This document shows, one piece after another, positions 15,254-23,456 of a stretch of 28,407 nt of DNA. Numbering within the stretch: the first letter of the stretch is position 1; every line of letters begins with the position of its first letter. Made by a program: the position numbers and the translations under genes. The stretch comes from JBQTJN01 sp052387095 (GTDB lineage Bacteria > Pseudomonadota > Alphaproteobacteria > Micavibrionales > Micavibrionaceae), in the NCBI GenBank assembly GCA_052387095.1, contig JBQTJN010000028.1, positions 1 through 28,407 of the forward strand, read 5' to 3'. The notes beneath the pieces were generated by a model. The model had not been told where the DNA came from and did not search any database. It worked only from the letters and a program-made list of their open reading frames with translations.

Positions 15254-16901
15254 CGGCGTCTGGATTGCGGCGGCAGCCTCCGTGCTGTTGTTTTCGCACG
15301 GGCTGCATGCCGCCCCGCGCAGCAATGAAGGCCAGACGCTTCTGAAAGGTTTTCCTCCGCATTCCGAAATCGGCTACGTGGTACGTTCTGCAAAAGAGCA
15401 ACTCGCACAGGGGAGAGGGACGATCGGCGCAGACGGACGCTTCGTCATCCCCGCACCCGGTAAAATCCGCAGCAGCGCACTGCCGGTGAGTTATACTGTC
15501 GAAGTCACCGAGCCCGGCAGGGCTGATCCGCTGTATTTGACCTTGACGATGCAATCCGGCGATGGCGGACTGTCCCTCAAAGCGCGCGGCCTCGAACACT
15601 TTGCGCGCATTGAAACAAGAGGTGCATCATCCGGCACAGCGGAAATTCGCAGCGATTGGAGCGGCATTCTTGAAAAAGGAAAAGCCGGTACGCTGGAAGA
15701 TATTGTTGCCGAAGACGGATTCGAAATCGCGTTCATGGATGGAAACCTGAATGACGGCGTTCCGGAAAAAAATTCGCGCCTCATTCTGGTCCAGGCAGGC
15801 GGCATTGAATGCGCTGACGGCGAAGATCCGCCCATCAGCCTTTGCCGGCCCGGGCAGTTGGCAACAATGAATGAAAATACGAAAATTTTTATCATTGATT
15901 CCATGCGTCGCGCTTCGCAGCAACTGAGCGCCGTTATGATGCAGACAACGGCAATCTTTGGAAAATTACTCGATGCCAAGATGCAGCTGGAAACGCAGGC
16001 TTTGTTCCAGCGGCAGAGCGCGCAGGCGCACAAGGATTATCACCCAAGTGAGCAGATGTGCCAGTTTGGATCTTTTATGCGCAGCGTCGCAAAGGCCGAA
16101 GAAAAATCGGAACTGCAGAAGATAGCGCTCAGCCGCGGCCTGATGGTTGATTATACGAATCGCATCGATTCAAGTACATCTACCGGGGCGGAACAGGACA
16201 AGACCACGCGTTTTGAACAATTTCGAAAGTATTATTGCAACCCGAAGGACAATAATGGTGAACTCAGCACAATTTGCGTCGGGACGGCGGCGGCAGCTGT
16301 GCGGCAGGACCGCGACATTGATTTTGCGCGCCTCGTGGCTGCGCCGCTTACGCTTGATATTGATTTCTCTACGCAAATCGCCGGCACTGAGCAGGAAACC
16401 GAAGAAGATATTTTGGCGCTCGGACGCAATCTCTACTGGTCGGACGCTTTGAATCCGGCGCCGAAAGGGGCGGCGGATGAAGATTTGGCCAAGCAGCGCC
16501 GCTTGGCGGCGATCATGAATGTTGCACATAGTTCCTATGCGGGTCTGGTCGGTATGAAAGCCAAGGAAACAGCTGCGGTCGTCGGCGGCTCAACCTTCAT
16601 GAAGGCGCTGCTCAGGGAATTCGGTCTATCCCCCGCAGACATCAATAAGATGCTGGGTGACAACCCCGGCTATTACGCGCAGATGGAAGTGCTGGCGAAA
16701 AAGATTTATCAGAGCCCGGATTTTTATACCAATCTCTATGACAAACCTGTCAATGTTGACCGGGTAGGCGTGTCCCTGGATGCCATCAAGCTGATGCAGA
16801 CGCGGGACATGTATGATGCGGCCCTGCGCCGTGAGATGCTGACTTCTCTGATGGTGGAAGAAGCCCTGCCGGACGACGGCACGGCCCATAAAACTCCTTA
16901 A
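15234..16901 (+). CDS. Exported protein, paralogue 3 with an extra N-terminal domain, unknown function
   Basis: A 555-residue member of the same family. A TTG start at 15234 is proposed because it gives a normal signal peptide (LKTKKTSGVW, hydrophobic core, cleavage near LHA/26); an ATG at 15177 would place 19 polar residues in front. Either way it overlaps paralogue 2. Residues about 27-185 form a domain missing from the other two, rich in alternating strand-like stretches (GRFVIPAPGKI, SYTVEVTEPG, LYLTLTMQSGD, SRLILVQAGGIEC). The shared core then follows: KLLDAKMQLETQALFQRQ, AHKDYHPSEQMCQFG, RKYYCNPKDNNGELSTIC, DIDFARLVAAPLTLDIDF, ILALGRNLYW, YYAQMEVLAKKIYQSPDF, LYDKPVNVDRVGVSLDAIKL. It ends three bases before the sigma-54 promoter of flgK. 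Confidence 0.83.
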   Translation: MKTKKTSGVWIAAAASVLLFSHGLHAAPRSNEGQTLLKGFPPHSEIGYVVRSAKEQLAQGRGTIGADGRFVIPAPGKIRSSALPVSYTVEVTEPGRADPLYLTLTMQSGDGGLSLKARGLEHFARIETRGASSGTAEIRSDWSGILEKGKAGTLEDIVAEDGFEIAFMDGNLNDGVPEKNSRLILVQAGGIECADGEDPPISLCRPGQLATMNENTKIFIIDSMRRASQQLSAVMMQTTAIFGKLLDAKMQLETQALFQRQSAQAHKDYHPSEQMCQFGSFMRSVAKAEEKSELQKIALSRGLMVDYTNRIDSSTSTGAEQDKTTRFEQFRKYYCNPKDNNGELSTICVGTAAAAVRQDRDIDFARLVAAPLTLDIDFSTQIAGTEQETEEDILALGRNLYWSDALNPAPKGAADEDLAKQRRLAAIMNVAHSSYAGLVGMKAKETAAVVGGSTFMKALLREFGLSPADINKMLGDNPGYYAQMEVLAKKIYQSPDFYTNLYDKPVNVDRVGVSLDAIKLMQTRDMYDAALRREMLTSLMVEEALPDDGTAHKTP

Positions 16902-16903
16902 AC

Positions 16904-16919
16904 TGGCACCCTCCTTGCA
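16904..16919 (+). promoter_or_regulatory. Sigma-54 (RpoN) promoter of flgK
   Basis: TGGCACCCTCCTTGCA matches the RpoN consensus TGGCACGnnnnTTGCA at every specified base except one (C for G at position 7), with the correct GG-to-GC spacing. The predicted transcription start is about 16930, giving a 5' leader of about 50 bases before flgK. Many alphaproteobacterial late flagellar genes are RpoN-dependent, which supports the call. An activator site was not identified. Confidence 0.85.
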
Positions 16920-16981
16920 AGGCTATCCACAGCGCTATGGCGCTAAAACCCTGTTTTGCATGATCTGGGAAGGATTTAACC

Positions 16982-19372
16982 ATGGGATTAGCCAGTCTTG
17001 ACGCCGCCTTATCCGGCCTGCGGGTTGCCCAGCAACAGATTAACCTGATCTCCACCAATATCGCCAATGTCGGCACCCCCGGCTATACGCGGAAAATTTT
17101 GCCGCAGACGGCCCAGAGCGTGGGGGGGGTTACCATCGGCGTTCTGAGCCAGACCATCACCCGCAATGTTGATATCAATCTCGAGCGCGATCTCTGGACG
17201 CAGGTCAGCGGCACCGGCTTGCTGGACGTCAAGCAGAACTATTTGAGCAAGGTCGATGCATTCCACGGCCCTCCTGATAAAGAGCTGTCCGTTGCCGCGG
17301 CACTGGCGCGTCTGCAGGATAGTTTTTCAAATCTTTCAGACAGCCCGCAGGATGTATTCCGTCTCGCCGGCACGGTGGACCAAGCGGTCGACACCGCGAC
17401 AAAAATCAATGACCTTGCCCGTTTTCTCAATACGTTGCGCAACGATGCGCAGAACGAGCTTGAATCAACAGTCACGCGCATCAATGATTTGTTGGGTCAG
17501 ATTGCGGCGACCAATGAAGCTGTACGCGGCGGCGGCAACGCCAATCGCTCTATAGCCGCGCAAGCCGATCAGCGCGGCAACGCCGTCAAGGAACTGGCGC
17601 AGCTTATCGAAATCACCTATTTCATGCGCGGCGACGGCGTTATGGTCGTGCAAACCAATCAGGGTGTCGAGCTGGCCGGCGAAACAGTAACGGGTCTGAC
17701 ATTCAATCCGACTCCTCTCTCGGCGCAATCCTATTATCCGGAATCAGCCGGAGCCGTTTATGTTGGTAATGCCGCAACCGGTATGGTTGCCGATATCACA
17801 GGCCGTCTGCCCGGCGGCAAAATCGGCGGCCTGCTGGAATTGCGTGATACGACTTTTCCGCGTCAGAGCGCACAACTGGATGAGGTGGCACATAAGCTGG
17901 CGCTACGCCTGGAAGCGCAGGGCCTTCGGCTTTTTACGGATGCATCCGGCAACGTCCCTTCCAATGCGCCGCCGAACCTCAGTATTGATCCGCCTACGGC
18001 GGTTGCCTATGTTGGCTTTGCATCGCAGATGCGCGTCAACAACAATATCATCGCCAATAACCGCCTCCTTCAGCAAGGCACGTATGGCGCCACGTTGCCG
18101 AACGGCTCGACCGAAGTGATCCGCCGCGTTGTCGAATTCGGTTTTGGGAGCGTCGATTACCAGGAAGCCATCGGCGGCGTCGATCTGGACGTATCGGGGA
18201 ACGCCCCGCCCAACAACACGCTGCAGAGCTATCTGGGCTTGCGTTCACAAAACACGGTTAACGGCACGCGCAATCTTTCGGCCTTTGCTGCACCTGCCGA
18301 TTTGATCAGCGCCGCCGACGGTGCGCTTGATCCCGGCAGCAACACCATGCGCTTCACATTTGAAGAGCCGGATCTGAGTCTCGGGCCGATTAATATCGAC
18401 ATTAACCTGGCATCTGTCACCAACACGGCTGGCAATCTGACACAGGATATCATCGCTTATATCAACGGCACGATTATCCCGGGACTGTTGCCTGCCCCCG
18501 CTTCACAAAATACGCTTACCAGTATGGGCGTGGTATTTTCGGAAGGAAGCAACGGCCAGCTGGTTGTGACGGCCAACGCGGATATCACCACGGACGGCAC
18601 GGTCGTTGCCAACGGCATGGGCGAAGACGGTCTTGCACTTTTGGGTTTTGCAGAAGACACATTTGAACCAACCGATCCTTATTTCGACATCCAGGTCGGC
18701 AACCGCGATTTTGTGCGCATTACGATTGAACCGGCCGATGATGAAACAGACCTGCTGGCGAAATTGCAAGTGGTCACCGGTCTTGCCGTCGAGGATTTCT
18801 CGGTTTCTCCCGACGGATTTCTGCGCCTGCGCCCGGGCAATGATTATGATGATCCGGATTTCGGCGGCGATCTCCAGATCGTCGGCGGCCCCTTTACAGC
18901 CAGCGCAGCCGGCGTAGGCGTCGGTGTAGTTCCCAACGGGATAGGCATTGTCACCGCTTTGTTCGGAAGTTTCACAACCGGTCCGCTGGTGGAGAACTCC
19001 CCGGTTGAAAACGTAAATTACAGCTCGCTCGTGGACGCATCGATCGGTTCGGGCACGACATCTTTCCGCACATCCTATCTCGGCCCCGGTGCAAACATAT
19101 CAACAGGCGTTGCCGGCGCCGGCAAGATCGTTGAATTCGGTCAGAAAATGATCAGCCAGCAGACGCAGGAATTGCTTCTGACGCAAACCCGCTTCGAGGA
19201 TGAAGACACGCTGCGCCAAGCACTGGAACGCCAGTTCGCAGATGAGTCCGGCGTCAATCTGGATGAAGAGCTGGGTAATCTGATTGTCATACAGAATGCG
19301 TATGCTGCCGCCGCTCGCGTATTGAACGCGGTCGATCAACTATTTGAAGAGTTATTGAACACCGTCCGCTAG
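16982..19372 (+). CDS. flgK: FlgK, flagellar hook-associated protein 1
   Basis: A 796-residue flagellar junction protein that joins hook to filament together with FlgL. The N-terminus is the classic rod/hook-type helix MGLASLDAALSGLRVAQQQI, then STNIANVGTPGYTRK. The next helical region carries LNTLRNDAQNELESTVTRIN and QADQRGNAVKELAQLIEI. The C-terminal helix VNLDEELGNLIVIQNAYAAA and VLNAVDQLFEELL are typical. Escherichia coli FlgK is about 547 residues, so the variable middle (about 330-690) is expanded here. The ribosome site GGAAGGA lies about 8 bases before the ATG. It is transcribed from the sigma-54 promoter just upstream and followed 26 bases later by flgL. Confidence 0.95.
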   Translation: MGLASLDAALSGLRVAQQQINLISTNIANVGTPGYTRKILPQTAQSVGGVTIGVLSQTITRNVDINLERDLWTQVSGTGLLDVKQNYLSKVDAFHGPPDKELSVAAALARLQDSFSNLSDSPQDVFRLAGTVDQAVDTATKINDLARFLNTLRNDAQNELESTVTRINDLLGQIAATNEAVRGGGNANRSIAAQADQRGNAVKELAQLIEITYFMRGDGVMVVQTNQGVELAGETVTGLTFNPTPLSAQSYYPESAGAVYVGNAATGMVADITGRLPGGKIGGLLELRDTTFPRQSAQLDEVAHKLALRLEAQGLRLFTDASGNVPSNAPPNLSIDPPTAVAYVGFASQMRVNNNIIANNRLLQQGTYGATLPNGSTEVIRRVVEFGFGSVDYQEAIGGVDLDVSGNAPPNNTLQSYLGLRSQNTVNGTRNLSAFAAPADLISAADGALDPGSNTMRFTFEEPDLSLGPINIDINLASVTNTAGNLTQDIIAYINGTIIPGLLPAPASQNTLTSMGVVFSEGSNGQLVVTANADITTDGTVVANGMGEDGLALLGFAEDTFEPTDPYFDIQVGNRDFVRITIEPADDETDLLAKLQVVTGLAVEDFSVSPDGFLRLRPGNDYDDPDFGGDLQIVGGPFTASAAGVGVGVVPNGIGIVTALFGSFTTGPLVENSPVENVNYSSLVDASIGSGTTSFRTSYLGPGANISTGVAGAGKIVEFGQKMISQQTQELLLTQTRFEDEDTLRQALERQFADESGVNLDEELGNLIVIQNAYAAAARVLNAVDQLFEELLNTVR

Positions 19373-19398
19373 TTGAAGAAGAAAAGAAGGAACGAACC

Positions 19399-20604
19399 AT
19401 GACAGGCATATCCACCCTTGGCGCCGCACTCGACCAGATTGAGAGGATCAAGCATCAGCAAACCATGTTTTCCACTCTGTCGATTCAGATGACGACGGGT
19501 AAAAAAACGCAAAGCTTTACAGGCCTTGGCGTTGATGTGTTGGTTTCCAAGCGAAGCCGTGCCGCCGCGCAGTCCATAGAAACTTACGTTTCCAATATTG
19601 ATAGCGCCAACCGCCGGATCAGCCTGACCACCGCAGCTATCGAGCAATTCAAGCAACAGGCAAAATTATTTTCCAACCTTCTCGCGGGTCTCCCGCAGGA
19701 AGGCACACATCAGAAAGGCGAGATCATTTATTATGATGATCCGTTGACCGATGAGATTGAAAACACACCTGTCGGTCAGACATCCGCAGATCTGAGCACC
19801 GACATGACGGCTTTACAGGATCTGGCTGGAAAGATTTTACAAACACTCACGGAAATTCTGAATACGAAAGAAGGCGATCGTTATCTTCTGGGGGGTGCGG
19901 AAAGTGATTCGAGGCCTTTTGAAAGCAGCAGCTCGCTGGATTCCGCGCTCAATGTCCTGGTCAATGGCTGGAAAAACGGCGCCATCACGACGGCCAATTT
20001 CATCGCTGACCTGCAGGACCGCACAACAGATGGCGGTAACGCCAACGCCCTGACCGATACGATTGTCGGCTATTCCGCAAATTTAAGTTCTGGCAATGCA
20101 GGTGATGTTTTCGTGCGCACCGGCGAGAACACGGAAATCGAATATACAGCGCTCGCCAATGAACAGGCTTTCCGCGATATCATTGTCGCGGCCGCCTACA
20201 TCAAAAACCCGGATTTTATGCCGATGGTGGATGTGTATGAGCCGCCCAACACCTATCCCGGTGTGCCGGATCATGAGGGCGCCCCCGGCGCAACATTCGA
20301 TGAAAAGAAAGAAAATTTCTATGCGGTGTTTAACCAACTGACCACCATGGTCAAAAACGCAATTACGGATATTGATGCCGTCAGCTACCGGCTTGCCAAC
20401 GCGCAGGCGCGCATTCAGCAGATCAAACTGGATTACGGCGAACAAAAGAACCTGCTGAAAAGCACGATTGCAGACATCGCAGATGTCGATACAAACGAAG
20501 TGGCGGTCAGGCTGACCAGCTTGCAGACACAACTGGAAGCCTCATTTCAGGTAACCGCGATTACGCAGCAGCTCACCCTGGCCAACTATCTCGCCTTCAA
20601 TTAA
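19399..20604 (+). CDS. flgL: FlgL, flagellar hook-associated protein 3
   Basis: A 401-residue flagellin-like junction protein. The N-terminal helix contains ISTLGAALDQIERIKHQQTM and LSIQMTTGKKTQSFTGLG, matching the flagellin/FlgL D0-D1 pattern. The middle contains LNTKEGDRYLLGGAESDSRPF, the usual FlgL 'YLFGG' feature. The C-terminus has VRLTSLQTQLEASFQVTAIT and ends TLANYLAFN. AAGGAA precedes the ATG at 19399 by 6 bases. It is co-transcribed with flgK and ends 14 bases from the convergent minus-strand gene, with no clear terminator between them. Confidence 0.94.
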   Translation: MTGISTLGAALDQIERIKHQQTMFSTLSIQMTTGKKTQSFTGLGVDVLVSKRSRAAAQSIETYVSNIDSANRRISLTTAAIEQFKQQAKLFSNLLAGLPQEGTHQKGEIIYYDDPLTDEIENTPVGQTSADLSTDMTALQDLAGKILQTLTEILNTKEGDRYLLGGAESDSRPFESSSSLDSALNVLVNGWKNGAITTANFIADLQDRTTDGGNANALTDTIVGYSANLSSGNAGDVFVRTGENTEIEYTALANEQAFRDIIVAAAYIKNPDFMPMVDVYEPPNTYPGVPDHEGAPGATFDEKKENFYAVFNQLTTMVKNAITDIDAVSYRLANAQARIQQIKLDYGEQKNLLKSTIADIADVDTNEVAVRLTSLQTQLEASFQVTAITQQLTLANYLAFN

Positions 20605-20618
20605 GCGGCTTTCATTTT

Positions 20619-21893
20619 CTAGGATTTGGGCGTGATAAAAACGGCCTTGCCTTCAATGCGCAAAGTCAGGCCCATGGGCGTCAGGATTTCACTGATGACG
20701 TCTTTCCAGGGTTTTCCACCCTGCCACGATACGCGCTGCTCCGGGTTAACGCCGTCGGCAAAATCAAAACTGTAATCTTCAGGCAGGATCTGTTCCATCG
20801 CGAAAGCCAAAGGAATGTCGGTGCCGAACCCGACAAAATCTTCCGCTTTTTGCGCAGGCGCTACATCCGGAACTTTCTTCAGGACCTTTTCTGTTTTTAC
20901 TTCCGGCTTCTTGGTTTTCGGAAGAGAAGGCGGCTTTGCTTTTGTCGGCGGCTGTACCGGCGCGCTTTTTGCCTGGATCGGCGTGTCTTCGGGGAGGATG
21001 ACTTTCGGTGCGGGCGGCGCGGTTTGTTCCTGGCGCGGATAGGGTAAGATCGTAAGATCCCCGGGCGTCAGCAACGGCATGACATCGCTGTGGTCTTGTG
21101 GCGCAGGCGGCTGCAATTCCGTAGCGACAATCGGTGGCGGTACGGAAGGAGCGGCCTGCTGCTGCAACGCACCCTGTTCACGCGCAACATCAAGCGCTTT
21201 TTCCGGCGCCCCTTCCTGCATGATGAGGTGGGTGGACTCTTCAACGACAAGCGGCGCTTTTTGCGTCTCAAGCGGATCATCCTGCCGATTGACTTTCATA
21301 GACATTTCCTGCGCCTGCGCTTCGGTCAGCCATTCACTGTAGCGCATACGCTTTTTGACATTTTCCTGCGCGACATAAGGTTGCCCGTCTGCCGTAACGG
21401 GGACGGGTGTGTCTTGTATGTGCGGCTCAGGCAAGGGTTTCGGCATAGCTTGCTGAACAGGCGCAGCCGGCGGTGGCGTTTTCGCAAGCGGTGCAGGTTG
21501 CATCTGCGGTTTTTGCGCCGGCTGTTGCACGGAAATGGTTCTCATGACCGGTGCTGCGGGCGCGGTTTGCTCCGGCTGTGGCATCGGTGCAGCTTGTGCG
21601 GGCATAAGCGGTGGCGGCAGCGCATTGGTTTTTACCGGTACTGGGACGGGCGCCGGTATGGCACTCGGTGCTTCTGCCGGCATGGGCAGCATGGAGCCTT
21701 CAACATCGGTCACCGGTACAGCCGCCGGGGTATTTTGCGTCTGTGCAGGCGGCGCAGCGCCCCGCATCGGTGCGGGCGGCGGTGTCCATTCGAAACCGGC
21801 AAATGCGGCAGAGACAAGCAAAAGCGAAACGCATATCGTTGCCAGCGCTAAAAAAGCCGGCCGGATTTTTTGTTTGGAAATCTGAAAAGCCAT
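20619..21893 (-). CDS. Proline-rich membrane-anchored protein with C-terminal secretin-N0/TcpQ-like domain
   Basis: A 424-residue protein with an N-terminal membrane anchor or signal (FLALATICVSLLLVSAAFAG). About 300 residues of Pro/Ala/Gln-rich low-complexity sequence follow, then a small folded C-terminal domain of about 70 residues. That domain, from LAFAMEQILPEDYSFDF through QRVSWQGGKPWKDVISEIL to LTLRIEGKAVFITP, has the pattern of the N0/TcpQ domain found in secretins and pilus proteins. DotD carries a similar fold, so this may contact the outer-membrane core; that is inference. It lies 57 bases after icmT on the same strand. A TTG at 21923 is an alternative start; neither has a good ribosome site. 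Confidence 0.75.
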   Translation of the reverse strand: MAFQISKQKIRPAFLALATICVSLLLVSAAFAGFEWTPPPAPMRGAAPPAQTQNTPAAVPVTDVEGSMLPMPAEAPSAIPAPVPVPVKTNALPPPLMPAQAAPMPQPEQTAPAAPVMRTISVQQPAQKPQMQPAPLAKTPPPAAPVQQAMPKPLPEPHIQDTPVPVTADGQPYVAQENVKKRMRYSEWLTEAQAQEMSMKVNRQDDPLETQKAPLVVEESTHLIMQEGAPEKALDVAREQGALQQQAAPSVPPPIVATELQPPAPQDHSDVMPLLTPGDLTILPYPRQEQTAPPAPKVILPEDTPIQAKSAPVQPPTKAKPPSLPKTKKPEVKTEKVLKKVPDVAPAQKAEDFVGFGTDIPLAFAMEQILPEDYSFDFADGVNPEQRVSWQGGKPWKDVISEILTPMGLTLRIEGKAVFITPKS

Positions 21894-21950
21894 CGATTTG
21901 ACGATACTGGCTGTGGCCGCCAATTACAAGCCGAAAAGCCGCGCCGGATC

Positions 21951-22253
21951 TTATCCGTAATCTACAAATTTGCGGTGCTCGGCGGACACCCAGCCCGGCC
22001 GGTCCTTGCCCACGAGCCAGCTGCGCATATTACGCATGGCGGCGGGGAAGGTCAGGCCCTTGCGCTCAAGGTAGCGAAACACCAGCAGGAAAACGATCGT
22101 CAGGATCACGGTTGACCAACGAAAATAAACCAGCAGCAGCGGGATCGGGAGCGCCGCCCGTGCGTCAAAAGCAAGAAACCGGACCGTTCGCATGGAATTG
22201 CGCCAGTGCCAGTTCATTTTTTCCTGAATTGTGTCGATTTGTTCGGAGACCAT
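21951..22253 (-). CDS. icmT: IcmT/TraK, small inner-membrane secretion protein
   Basis: A 100-residue protein strongly resembling IcmT (86 residues in Legionella) and IncI TraK. The signature is WHWRNSMRTVRFLAFDARAA at residues 15-34. Two closely spaced hydrophobic segments follow (LPIPLLLVYF and STVILTIVFLLVF), then RYLERKGLTFPAAMRNMRSW. IcmT is required for Dot/Icm function; its exact step is not settled. It follows dotB after 42 bases, the same order as dotD-dotC-dotB-icmT counterparts in IncI plasmids (traH-I-J-K). The gap has a TATACT box but no ribosome site, so the start is chosen from the family length. Confidence 0.95.
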   Translation of the reverse strand: MVSEQIDTIQEKMNWHWRNSMRTVRFLAFDARAALPIPLLLVYFRWSTVILTIVFLLVFRYLERKGLTFPAAMRNMRSWLVGKDRPGWVSAEHRKFVDYG

Positions 22254-22295
22254 CGTTCAACCAGTATAGCAGAAGAAAAGAGGTTTGAGAAATTT

Positions 22296-23456
22296 TTACC
22301 CGGTGCCTGTGCTGGCGGATAGCAGCAGATATTGCCTGCGGTCGACCAGTCCTTGCTCAAACACGAGCTCGGCTGAACGTTTCATCGACCTTCCATACTG
22401 GTCGATCATGCGCTGGATCTCGACCGGCCATTTCGTGAAATGCATGTCCATGAGTTTTTCGCGTACCTCGTCGGGGAATTTCATCCATTCACGTACGGCG
22501 ATGCGGCCGCCGTTGACCCGCGCCACGAGAACCTGCGTAACAACCAGACGCAACGTCTCCATGAGTGCCACAGCACGTTCTTCACGTTCGCTCATATCGT
22601 AAGTTGAGAGCATGCGTGAGACTGTATTGGCAACGCCCAGCGTGTGTGTCGTTGTGTAAACTGCGTGGCCTGTTTGTGCAGCTTCAATAGAGGCATTGAT
22701 GGTTTCGCGGTCGCGGCTTTCGCCAACAAGAATAACTTCCGGCTTCCGGCGCAGTGCGTTACGCACGCCATGAGAGAAGCTCGGCAGGTGGCGCGGAATT
22801 TCGCTTTGCGAAACCAGCGAGCGCGGGGAGCTGATCGCGTCATAAACATATTCGATCGGCGCTTCGTAGGTCAGCATTTTGCCGCAGCCCTGCGGGCGTT
22901 CAAGCAGCATGCGGTTTCCGGCGGCCAGCAATGTGGTTTTCCCTGATCCCGTCGGGCCTGTGACAATGACGATGCCCTGGCGCGGCGCCCACGCGTCGAT
23001 AATTTCCTGTTCGATCTTGAGCGCCTTCATGGTCGGCGGTTCGGAAGGCAGCACGCGCATCGTGATCTGCGCCCCATCGCGGCCCTTCGACAAAATCGCG
23101 GTAATATTTACGCGGAAACGTGTGCGCGTATAGCGGTCCGGGCGAATTTCGTAGGAAATATCAAGATCCTTGGCTGCCGCGAGACGCGCTTGCGCTTCAG
23201 GCCCGTAAATTTTGTGCAGGCAGGCGGACATGTCGGCGGCATCGAGTTTGCGCACCGTGCCGGGGTAGAGATGGCCGTGAATTTCGCTATAGACCTGCCG
23301 GTCGGACTGGATGGAAATATCGGACGCGCCCTGCTTTACGCACCACAACAAAAAGGCATCGATCGTATCCTCGGTGAAACGCCCCGACTCTTCCGGCCAG
23401 GTTTGCGCTTGCACATCCTCCGCTTTGACGAGGCTTATGGGCTGGCGGGCTGCCAT
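22296..23456 (-). CDS. dotB: DotB, hexameric secretion ATPase (PilT/VirB11 class)
   Basis: A 386-residue cytoplasmic ATPase, close to Legionella DotB (377). The N-terminal domain has the PilT-type ASDISIQSDRQVYSEIHGHL (44-63). Walker A is GPTGSGKT at 167-174, the Walker B-like VILVGESRDRET at 241-252, and the His box QTGHAVYTTTHT at 261-272. The C-terminus includes RVNGGRIAVREWMKFPDEVR. DotB docks on DotO at the inner membrane and drives the channel. Its start overlaps the end of dotC by 22 bases, so the two are probably translationally coupled. Confidence 0.97.
   Translation of the reverse strand: MAARQPISLVKAEDVQAQTWPEESGRFTEDTIDAFLLWCVKQGASDISIQSDRQVYSEIHGHLYPGTVRKLDAADMSACLHKIYGPEAQARLAAAKDLDISYEIRPDRYTRTRFRVNITAILSKGRDGAQITMRVLPSEPPTMKALKIEQEIIDAWAPRQGIVIVTGPTGSGKTTLLAAGNRMLLERPQGCGKMLTYEAPIEYVYDAISSPRSLVSQSEIPRHLPSFSHGVRNALRRKPEVILVGESRDRETINASIEAAQTGHAVYTTTHTLGVANTVSRMLSTYDMSEREERAVALMETLRLVVTQVLVARVNGGRIAVREWMKFPDEVREKLMDMHFTKWPVEIQRMIDQYGRSMKRSAELVFEQGLVDRRQYLLLSASTGTG

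Noticed and set aside
12600..16901. Naming the exported paralogues VirB5, IcmX or TraW
   Set aside because: Only general features (export, helices, location) agree; no family motif could be recognised with confidence.
21090..21851. Plus-strand open frame of about 250 codons antisense to the proline-rich protein
   Set aside because: Arg/Cys-rich translation produced by the antisense of Pro/Ala/Gln-rich coding sequence.
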